Below are positions 8,646 through 15,731 of a stretch of DNA of 64,000 nt, one piece after another. Under the pieces are notes generated by a model. It worked only from the letters and a program-made list of their open reading frames with translations, was not told where the DNA came from and searched no databases. The stretch's first letter is position 1, and each line of letters starts with the position of its first letter. This stretch comes from Flavobacteriales bacterium (GTDB lineage: Bacteria > Bacteroidota > Bacteroidia > Flavobacteriales_E > Vicingaceae), in contig JAGQZT010000019.1 of the NCBI GenBank assembly GCA_020435335.1, positions 45,512 through 109,511 on the forward strand. Direction: 5' to 3'. Both the position numbers and the translations under genes were made by a program.

Positions 8646-8676
8646 AATAAAAACCCGGCACGTTAAGGTGCCGGGC
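8646..8676 (-). terminator. Rho-independent terminator of the 8694-10358 gene
   Basis: CCCGGCAC (8654-8661) pairs with GTGCCGGG (8668-8675) around a 6-base loop. The A-run at 8649-8653 is a T-run on the minus strand. It sits 18 bases past the stop codon of the T9SS gene. Confidence 0.85.
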
Positions 8677-8693
8677 TCTGATTACTTCGATAG

Positions 8694-10358
8694 CTATCGA
8701 ATAACCAACTTATGGGATGAGGTTGATCGATCAGTAGTGACCACAACAAAATAGATGCCGGGGGCTTGATTACTGAGATCGATGGTTTCATGGATTGCGG
8801 ACAGGGAATCGAAGGCGGATTGCTCAAAAACCACTTGTCCCTGTAAGTTTACGACTTGAATGGAAAGCTGTTTAACAGGTACCGGAGGGTTGATAACCAC
8901 TGTAAATTGTCCGTTGTTCGGGTTCGGGAAGATGTTGACATCATGTTGAGTGATCAGCTGGTTAGCTAACCCCGTAGCAGGAAGAATCTGGAAATTATCA
9001 ACGTGAAAATCATAATCTTCGGGATTGTCAACAGGTCCGTCGGTAGCCAGGATACCGAATTGCACATGGGTTCCGGTAGAAGGGATGGGTGTGGAGTATG
9101 TGGTTAATGTATTCGGTAAGTTATCCGATACCGTCCACATCATCAGGTTGTTCCAGGTAATCCCGTCTTCAGTGTAGACAACCCGAACGGTGTCGTCGGC
9201 GCCCATGACATCCGGAAGAGAACCCAGGTAGGTTGTTACAGCCACGTCCAGGCTCAGTTCGTAGCTGGTTGCCGATAAGTCGAATTGAGGGCTTAATATC
9301 CAGTCGCTATGACTGGTATTGTATAAATTAATACGAACGCTTGGGTTTCCGCCTACACTACCGGAAGCCCATGGACTTGATCCGGGAGATAACGGGCCGG
9401 TTAAGATATTTCCTGTATTGGCTTCATCCCAGCAGGTGTTTGGTACGAACGTAGCGAATGTTTCCAGGTATGCGGGGGTGAAAGCTGCGCATGGAGTGGT
9501 AAAGGTGTAAGGGCCGCTCCAGATACTTACGCCGGAGGCTCCGCAATCACTTCTTACATAATAATCATAAGCCGTTGTGGATGATAGGCCGGATAACGTA
9601 TAAGGGTATGAGATAACCCCTGTTATCATAGGAGTACCTGTTGGCGTAAAACCGGAAGGACCCCATTCGATGTCCCATTGTGTTCCACTTGGATCAGTCC
9701 AGGTTAAATCAGCAGAAGTTGCTGTAATAGCTGTGGTCGATAATGCTGTTGGGGCAGGGCATGCCGGTGGGGTTTGAATAATGAAATTATCGATGTGAAA
9801 ATCATAATCTTCCAGATCGTTAATCGGTCCGTCGGTAGCCAGGATGCCGAATTGCACATTAGAACCGGTTGAAGGAATAGGGACACTATAAGTGATTAAG
9901 TTATTGGGGAGGTTATCTTGTACAGTCCAATACATTAAGGTGTTCCAGGTTGTTCCGTTTTCAGTATAAGCTACCCGAACGGTATCATCGGAGCCCATCG
10001 CATCCGGTGCAGAAGACAGCCAATTGGTTACGGCTACATCGATTAGAAGCTCATAACCTCCGGCAGACAGATCAAAAGCAGGTGATAAAACCCAGTCACT
10101 TCTGGTGGTTGTATACAGATTGATTTTAACGGTGTTTCCAATGGCCGTTCCGGCTCCCCAAGGTCCGGTTCCCAATGAACTGGGCCCCGTTTGTATACTC
10201 CCCGCATCGGCTTCGTTCCAACATACGTTGGGCAAAAAGGTATTAAACGGTTCACTAAAATAAGGTGTAAACGGAGCACAGGGCTGCGCTTTGGATAACA
10301 TGCTTGGACCTCCGAAAAACAAAGCCAGAAGCAGTAAAGGTAGATAGATTTTTTTCAT
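8694..10358 (-). CDS. T9SS-exported surface protein with duplicated MAM-like domain
   Basis: 554 aa. A signal peptide (about 1-24) is followed by a MAM-like domain (about 27-195), an FN3 domain (about 197-290), a second copy of the MAM-like domain (about 291-468) and a type A sorting domain (about 478-554: VNIFPNPNNGQF, GIYFVVVTTD). The two domain copies share long blocks, for example ATDGP...EDYDFH(I/V)DNF and SDDTVRV/ADDTVRV, so they arose by an internal duplication. It is a paralogue of the gene at 6870 in the same orientation. It has its own terminator, so the two are separate units. The function is presumably adhesion or carbohydrate binding; that is inference only. Confidence 0.85.
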   Translation of the reverse strand: MKKIYLPLLLLALFFGGPSMLSKAQPCAPFTPYFSEPFNTFLPNVCWNEADAGSIQTGPSSLGTGPWGAGTAIGNTVKINLYTTTRSDWVLSPAFDLSAGGYELLIDVAVTNWLSSAPDAMGSDDTVRVAYTENGTTWNTLMYWTVQDNLPNNLITYSVPIPSTGSNVQFGILATDGPINDLEDYDFHIDNFIIQTPPACPAPTALSTTAITATSADLTWTDPSGTQWDIEWGPSGFTPTGTPMITGVISYPYTLSGLSSTTAYDYYVRSDCGASGVSIWSGPYTFTTPCAAFTPAYLETFATFVPNTCWDEANTGNILTGPLSPGSSPWASGSVGGNPSVRINLYNTSHSDWILSPQFDLSATSYELSLDVAVTTYLGSLPDVMGADDTVRVVYTEDGITWNNLMMWTVSDNLPNTLTTYSTPIPSTGTHVQFGILATDGPVDNPEDYDFHVDNFQILPATGLANQLITQHDVNIFPNPNNGQFTVVINPPVPVKQLSIQVVNLQGQVVFEQSAFDSLSAIHETIDLSNQAPGIYFVVVTTDRSTSSHKLVIR

Positions 10359-10467
10359 GATGAGTTTGCTTTAAATGTTAGAAGGTAAAGGTCTGGCAAA
10401 CTCAGGATAGTAAATATCCTTAGACAGTTTAAAGCTGCTCAATACTAATTAGTTAGGCAACCTTGTT

Positions 10468-11571
10468 TTAGGTGTAAAATACCCGTTTTACCCGGGGAGA
10501 GATGATGGTAAACAGTTCATAGGGAATGGTATGGATGCGGGAGGCCATGTCGGAAATGGTATTTTTCTCTCCAAAAACAATGACTTCATCTCCCAGGTCA
10601 CAATCGATATCCGTTACATCAATGGTAGCCATATCCATGGAAATATTTCCGATTACAGGAGCCTTTTTACCGTTTACGATGACTTCCCATTTCCCATTAC
10701 TGAGTAACCGGTTAAACCCGTCGGCATACCCCATCGGAATGGTGGCAATCATTTTGTTCTCATGGGCTATTCCCATTCGGTTGTATCCAACCGTCTCGTT
10801 TTTAGGCACTTCGATCAAATGTGAGATTTTGGTCTTCAGGGTACTCACGGTTTTTAATTTTTGCTGTGTGGTTTCATCGTTACAAACACCGTACAATCCG
10901 ATTCCTAAACGAACCATGTCGAAAGCATATTCGGAAAAGCGTATGATGCCATTGGTATTTAAAATGTGTCGGTCGATGTGGTAATTGAATTTCTTCCGAA
11001 ACCGGCTTGACAATTTGTCGAAGAGCTGAATCTGTTGCCTGGTGAATGCATCATGAGCCGGTTCGTCGGTGGCCGCCAGGTGTGAGAATACACTTTCTAC
11101 CCGAATGAATTGCTCTAAGGCCAGCAGCCAGTCCGCCATTTCATCCAGTTTCTCAGGATTAACGCCTAAACGGTGCATGCCTGTATCGATCTTGATGTGA
11201 ACCGGAAAGGGTATGTTCAGGCCGGCGTCTTTTACGGCTTCTGCGAATAACGCCAAATTCTTAGTCGAAAAGATAACCGGACTTAACTGGTATTCCACCA
11301 TGAGGTTAAAACTGGCAGCTTCCGGATTCATAACCATGATCGGGGTTTGAACGCCTTCTTTTCGAATCTCTACGCCCTCTAAAATATTGGCCACGCCCAG
11401 ATAATCAACGCCTTCTTTTTCCAGGGCTTCGGCTACTTCGTAAGTGCCCAAACCATAGGAGAAGGCTTTCACCATAACCATCATTTTGGTAGTTGACGGA
11501 ACCAACGACTTAAAATACCGGTAATTGGTAACCAGGTTGTTGAGGTCGATCTCGAGGGTGGTATCGTAAAT
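10468..11571 (-). CDS. alr: Alanine racemase (start codon unclear)
   Basis: A PLP enzyme that makes D-alanine for peptidoglycan. The PLP lysine lies in MVMVKAFSYGLG (Lys35 in this numbering), followed by HIKIDTGMHRLG, RLGIGLYG, VGYNRMG (catalytic Tyr region) and GNISMDM. The homologous sequence clearly begins with YDTTLEIDLNNLV, the first barrel strand. Between the tdk stop (11587-11589) and this strand, however, the frame has no ATG, GTG or TTG. The first ordinary start is a TTG at 11505, which would delete that strand. I place the start at the ATT at 11571 (ATA at 11583 is the alternative). In many Bacteroidota this domain is the C-terminal half of a MurF-Alr fusion; here it stands alone downstream of tdk. 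Confidence 0.85.
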   Translation of the reverse strand: MYDTTLEIDLNNLVTNYRYFKSLVPSTTKMMVMVKAFSYGLGTYEVAEALEKEGVDYLGVANILEGVEIRKEGVQTPIMVMNPEAASFNLMVEYQLSPVIFSTKNLALFAEAVKDAGLNIPFPVHIKIDTGMHRLGVNPEKLDEMADWLLALEQFIRVESVFSHLAATDEPAHDAFTRQQIQLFDKLSSRFRKKFNYHIDRHILNTNGIIRFSEYAFDMVRLGIGLYGVCNDETTQQKLKTVSTLKTKISHLIEVPKNETVGYNRMGIAHENKMIATIPMGYADGFNRLLSNGKWEVIVNGKKAPVIGNISMDMATIDVTDIDCDLGDEVIVFGEKNTISDMASRIHTIPYELFTIISPRVKRVFYT

Positions 11572-11586
11572 TAATTCCTGTATGGC

Positions 11587-12162
11587 TTATCTTTTTTGAG
11601 CGTTGTAACAATTCCGGCACAAAGGTTCATAGGCATCGGTCTCACCGAGGTGCACCAAGGTATCATTATCTGTGATTCGATGGGAATGATTGGCCAGCTC
11701 GCCGCACCGCACACAAATCGCATGCACTTTCGTTACATATTCGGCACAAGCCATAATACCGGGCATCGGACCAAACGGATTGCCTTTGAAGTCCATATCC
11801 AACCCCGCCACGATCACCCGAACACCATTGTTGGCCAACTGATTGCATACGGCGATCAAGCCATCATCAAAAAACTGAGCCTCATCAATACCTACAACAT
11901 CCACGTTGTTGGCCAGAATGGGTATGTTGGAGGAAGAAGGAACCGGTGTGGAATGAATTTCATTCGCATCATGAGAAACAACTTTCTCTTCATCATATCG
12001 CGTGTCTACCTCCGGCTTGAAGATCTCTACATTTTGTTTGGCAAATTGAGCCCGCTTCATTCTCCGGATCAGCTCTTCCGTTTTGCCGGAAAACATGGAT
12101 CCGCAGATCACTTCGATCCATCCTTTTCTTTTTGCTGAGCTTTTACTGTTTTCCAAGAACAT
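11587..12162 (-). CDS. tdk: Thymidine kinase (TK1 type)
   Basis: Thymidine salvage kinase, 191 aa. The P-loop GSMFSGKT is at 21-28, the catalytic glutamate is Glu94 in DEAQFF, and a structural zinc site is formed by Cys150, Cys153, Cys182 and Cys185. Its stop codon TAA is followed directly, in the same frame, by the alr coding sequence. The two genes are clearly cotranscribed and almost continuous. Confidence 0.95.
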   Translation of the reverse strand: MFLENSKSSAKRKGWIEVICGSMFSGKTEELIRRMKRAQFAKQNVEIFKPEVDTRYDEEKVVSHDANEIHSTPVPSSSNIPILANNVDVVGIDEAQFFDDGLIAVCNQLANNGVRVIVAGLDMDFKGNPFGPMPGIMACAEYVTKVHAICVRCGELANHSHRITDNDTLVHLGETDAYEPLCRNCYNAQKR

Positions 12163-12244
12163 TGCCCGATCCGAGTATTAATTAATAGAAATTTTATTAG
12201 TTTTATCTTGCTTAAAATAGCGAGAACGAATAAGCATCTAAATT

Positions 12245-12967
12245 ATGGAAATTGGCCAATTACGCAAAGAGATAAATGATTTATTAGAGAACATTGTTGA
12301 ACATTCGAACAACTACTCCAACAATCGTCCCATCCCTTCTCTGGAAGTGAGCTATGTGTTAAAGAAAGTCAGCAGGATGCAAGAGACGCTCATTATCCTG
12401 AAGCATTTACTGGAACAGGAAGAACTACGTGTTAAACAATCCAGAACGTCGGCATCTCAGGGAACTTCGGATTTAGCGGAAAAGCCGGTTCCTGTCACAG
12501 AGACTCCCGCTGAATCTTCTTCTCCAGAGGTTTTACCGGAAGACAGAGTAGTTCCGGAGGAAACGAAAGCGGAAGAAGTTGCTGCTGAGCCAACCGAGCC
12601 TGAATCCGTTTCACAATCCATTCCGGAAGAATCTCAAATTGAGGAAACATCCCCGGAGGAACCCGTGATCAATACTGTCCATGAAACGGAACAGCTTACA
12701 CAAATACCGACAAGAAGCGCCCTGGAAAATCGGCCGATTGCCCGGCTGATCGATGCCCTGACCCTCAACGATCGTTATTTATATGCCAATGAGCTGTTCA
12801 ATAAAGACATGAATGCGTTCAATGCGTTGGTGAAAGCACTCGATAACTGTACAAATAAAGAGGAAGCACAAGGTATTATTGCCCGCTTTAACGAGGAGTG
12901 GGATCAGGAAAATGTCCATGTTCTTTCTTTTTTCGAGCTGGTAGACCGAAGATTTATGGTGTCATGA
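12245..12967 (+). CDS. Conserved Bacteroidota protein of unknown function
   Basis: 240 aa with no signal peptide or membrane helix. Residues 1-65 are helical, with a likely coiled coil. The middle (about 70-155) is disordered and rich in Glu, Pro and Ser. The C-terminal domain (about 158-240) contains ARLIDALTLNDRYLYANELF and ends in HVLSFFELVDRRF. I recognise that C-terminal pattern as a recurring conserved module of Bacteroidota proteins with no known function. The stop overlaps the ATG of the M28 peptidase gene (ATGA at 12964), so the two are translationally coupled. Confidence 0.75.
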   Translation: MEIGQLRKEINDLLENIVEHSNNYSNNRPIPSLEVSYVLKKVSRMQETLIILKHLLEQEELRVKQSRTSASQGTSDLAEKPVPVTETPAESSSPEVLPEDRVVPEETKAEEVAAEPTEPESVSQSIPEESQIEETSPEEPVINTVHETEQLTQIPTRSALENRPIARLIDALTLNDRYLYANELFNKDMNAFNALVKALDNCTNKEEAQGIIARFNEEWDQENVHVLSFFELVDRRFMVS

Positions 12968-14226
12968 GGCAACTGCTATTTGCCATATTTTTTACCCTCA
13001 CGTTTCCTCTTTTCTCCCAGCAATTCGACTATGCCAAGAAAGTAGTCGATACGCTTACATCACCCTTTTTTAGCGGGCGTGGAGCCTTGAACAACGGCGA
13101 GCACAAGGCAGCGGAGTACCTGGCTAAGGAATTTCGACGGCTGGGACTTAAGAACTACGGTGAAGACTACTTTCAGGAATTTTCCTATCCGATCAATACT
13201 TTTCCCGGAAAGGTTGAGCTGAAAGTAGGTGAAAAGCAACTCATTCCGGGTGTCGATTTCATTGTCGGTCCCGCTTCGGGCAGCATCAACGGCACTTACG
13301 AAACGGTTTGGTACAATGCCAGTAATGCTCCGACAAAAAAGCAATTAAAGAAACTTGCCGGTCGCCGCTTTTTTAGCAAAAAGGTTATTGTGGTTGATGA
13401 TGCAGGAGAAGCCGGCGAGGAAGTCAAAGAGGTACTTCATCTGTTGAAAATCAATGTTTATGGTGCTGCAGGAGTGATCATTTTGGACGACAAACTGACC
13501 CAAAGTTTATCGCCAACATACAACGATTTTGCTATCGTACATGTTAAAAGAGGGGTTATTGAACGGATCGAAAGAAGTATAGCGATCCACATCGATCAAG
13601 ATCGGATCACTAACTACACGTCACAGAATGTGATCGGATACGTACAGGGAACGGACTATCCGGATTCCGTAATCATCCTTTCAGCTCATTACGACCACCT
13701 GGGCATGATGGGTGATGAGGTTTATTTCCCCGGGGCGAATGACAATGCCAGTGGTATAGCCATGTTACTCAACCTGGCCTACCATTACACCCATAAGGAA
13801 CCGCCAAAAAAAACCCTGGTTTTTATAGCTTTTGGTGGTGAAGAAGCCGGTTTGAGGGGATCCAAATATTATGTAGAACATCCGCTCATTCCACTGCGAA
13901 GAGTAAATTTTGTCATGAATATGGACCTCATGGGAACCGGCGACGAAGGCGCCATGATCGTGAATGCCAAGGTGTTTCCGAGGCAATTCCAAGTGTTGGA
14001 CAGTATTAACAACACCAGCGAGTATTTGGTTCAATTAAAACAACGTGGAAAAGCAGCCAACAGTGATCATTATTGGTTTTCCGAAAAAGGAGTGCCTGCA
14101 TTTTTTATTTACACCCTTGGGGGGATTAAAGCCTATCACGATGTGGAGGATGTCGCCCGGACGCTACCATACACCGATTTTGAAGATTGTTTTCGATTGA
14201 TTCGCGATTTTGTAGACGAATTGTAA
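12964..14226 (+). CDS. M28-family zinc aminopeptidase, exported
   Basis: 420 aa from the ATG at 12964, which gives a signal peptide (MRQLLFAIFFTLTFPLFSQ). An open frame extends 22 codons further upstream, but it lies within the preceding gene and lacks a signal. A PA-like insert fills about residues 90-200. All M28 co-catalytic zinc ligands are visible: His in SAHYDHLG, Asp in GANDNASG, the catalytic Glu pair in FGGEEAGL, Asp in MNMDLMG, and His in KAYHDVED. I infer peptide degradation in the periplasm or outside the cell. Confidence 0.88.
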   Translation: MRQLLFAIFFTLTFPLFSQQFDYAKKVVDTLTSPFFSGRGALNNGEHKAAEYLAKEFRRLGLKNYGEDYFQEFSYPINTFPGKVELKVGEKQLIPGVDFIVGPASGSINGTYETVWYNASNAPTKKQLKKLAGRRFFSKKVIVVDDAGEAGEEVKEVLHLLKINVYGAAGVIILDDKLTQSLSPTYNDFAIVHVKRGVIERIERSIAIHIDQDRITNYTSQNVIGYVQGTDYPDSVIILSAHYDHLGMMGDEVYFPGANDNASGIAMLLNLAYHYTHKEPPKKTLVFIAFGGEEAGLRGSKYYVEHPLIPLRRVNFVMNMDLMGTGDEGAMIVNAKVFPRQFQVLDSINNTSEYLVQLKQRGKAANSDHYWFSEKGVPAFFIYTLGGIKAYHDVEDVARTLPYTDFEDCFRLIRDFVDEL

Positions 14227-14227
14227 C

Positions 14228-14235
14228 TACTTTTA
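14228..14235 (+). promoter_or_regulatory. -7-like box just before the thioesterase gene
   Basis: TACTTTTA matches TAnnTTTG at 5 of its 6 fixed positions and ends 4 bases before the ATG at 14240. It overlaps the end of the peptidase gene, so the thioesterase may have its own leaderless transcript. Confidence 0.4.
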
Positions 14236-14239
14236 CAGC

Positions 14240-14749
14240 ATGAAAACAAAGACAGCAAAAGAAACACTGGCAGTTATGACTGAGATCGTACTGCCGAATG
14301 ATACCAATACCTTAGGCAATTTAATGGGAGGAAAGCTCCTGCACTGGCTTGATATCTGTGCTGCTATTTCCGCACACCGTTGTTCCAACCGGATTGTGGT
14401 TACTGCTGCTGTTAATCATGTATCTTTTGCACATCCGATCAAATTAGGCGATATCATTACACTGGAAGCAAAGGTCAGCCGAAGCTTTACGTCGTCCATG
14501 GAGGTGATCATAGATGTGTTTGTGGAAGACCATCGAACCGGTGCCAAGACCAAATGCAATGATGCCATCTATACCTTTGTAGCGGTCGATCAGATGGGGA
14601 GCCCGATTAATGTGCCTGAAATCGTGCCTGAATCGGAGCAGGAACACCAACGGTTTGCTGCTGCGCTGAGAAGGCGTGAGTTGAGTTTAATTCTGGCCGG
14701 TAAGATGAAGGCCGAAGATGCCACGGAACTCAAGAAATTGTTTGATTAA
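14240..14749 (+). CDS. Acyl-CoA thioesterase (YciA/BACH hotdog family)
   Basis: 169 aa with one hotdog domain. The motif PNDTNTLGNLMGGKLLHWLD (about 19-38) carries the conserved Asn/Asp active-site region, followed by VNHVSFAHPIKLGD. It hydrolyses acyl-CoA to free acid and CoA; chain-length preference cannot be read from sequence. The 3' end overlaps the convergent GT2 gene by 4 bases. Confidence 0.9.
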   Translation: MKTKTAKETLAVMTEIVLPNDTNTLGNLMGGKLLHWLDICAAISAHRCSNRIVVTAAVNHVSFAHPIKLGDIITLEAKVSRSFTSSMEVIIDVFVEDHRTGAKTKCNDAIYTFVAVDQMGSPINVPEIVPESEQEHQRFAAALRRRELSLILAGKMKAEDATELKKLFD

Positions 14750-15705
14750 TCCTCTGCTTTCGGAGCATTGATAATATCGTACTGAGTGGCTTGCAGGATC
14801 AATTGAAAGCCCAGGATGATCGTTAACGTGATGATCATGATGGTTCCCGTAGGGGTGAAAATATCGCGGGAAGCGTAATACACCCAGGTATAAATCCCGA
14901 AAATAAATCCGAACAGAAACATCGGAATTCCCATGATCAGGTAGATGGATCCCGGATTAAAGTCGTAGAGTAAATACCCTTTCACCAGGCGTTTCAGAAA
15001 AGTGCCGATTAGCTTGGGCATAAACACAAAAGGCATTTTCCAGACCTGCATGTTCGATTTCTCATCGCCGTAAATGGCCGGCATGGCCACATCCTTGATG
15101 CGTGCCCGATGAAAGTATAGTTCGGCCAACAAAGAAGTTTCGAAATAATACCGGTTATCCAGATTTTTGAAGTTCAAACGTTGAAGAACCTCTTTCTTCA
15201 TGGCAAAAAAACCGTTAGTCGGATCAAAATTATGCCAGTATCCGGTAGATGATTTAATGAGTAACGATAAGGCCAGATTGCCCATGCGGCGGAACAGCGG
15301 CATCTTTTTCAGGGCGTCAAAATCCCGGAAACGGTTCCCTTTCGCCACTTCCGCTTTATTTTCCATTAATGGTTCGATCAGTTGGGGGAGGTAGCTTAAA
15401 TCCATTTGATCGTCGGCATCAACCTTTACCACAAAATCGGTATCCAGTTCCAAGGCCTTTTTAAATCCGGATTTCGTGGCACCACCCACCCCCTGATTCT
15501 TTTCGTGGCGAACCACATGAACCTGGATGTTCGGGTTGATCTTTTGTTGAATATCTTCCAGAGGAAGTGCTTCAGGGCTTTTATCATCCACAATTACCAC
15601 CTGATTGATATAATCAGGAAGTTTGGAAACCACTTTCACAATGCCTTTAGCGGCTTTGAAATAAGGGATAATAATAGTAATATGTTGTTCGTTGAGGTTC
15701 TTCAT
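14746..15705 (-). CDS. GT2 glycosyltransferase with C-terminal membrane anchor (polyprenyl-phosphate sugar synthase type)
   Basis: 319 aa. The GT-A domain (about 8-230) has IIPYFKA, VVIVDDKSPE, GVGGATKSGF and the metal-binding VDADDQMD. Two strong membrane helices follow (about 250-275 and 285-308). This build (soluble GT2 plus two helices) is that of DPM1/GtrB/ArnC-like enzymes that load a sugar on polyprenyl phosphate. It is adjacent to and downstream of the TMTC-like gene (26-base gap), so it may supply that protein's donor lipid. The sugar cannot be named. Confidence 0.75.
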   Translation of the reverse strand: MKNLNEQHITIIIPYFKAAKGIVKVVSKLPDYINQVVIVDDKSPEALPLEDIQQKINPNIQVHVVRHEKNQGVGGATKSGFKKALELDTDFVVKVDADDQMDLSYLPQLIEPLMENKAEVAKGNRFRDFDALKKMPLFRRMGNLALSLLIKSSTGYWHNFDPTNGFFAMKKEVLQRLNFKNLDNRYYFETSLLAELYFHRARIKDVAMPAIYGDEKSNMQVWKMPFVFMPKLIGTFLKRLVKGYLLYDFNPGSIYLIMGIPMFLFGFIFGIYTWVYYASRDIFTPTGTIMIITLTIILGFQLILQATQYDIINAPKAED

Positions 15706-15731
15706 CGCGTTAACGCACCACTAATGTAATT

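Noticed and set aside
11596..12138. 180-codon open frame on the plus strand
   Set aside because: It lies antisense to tdk, which has complete catalytic and zinc motifs. The plus-strand translation matches no family pattern.
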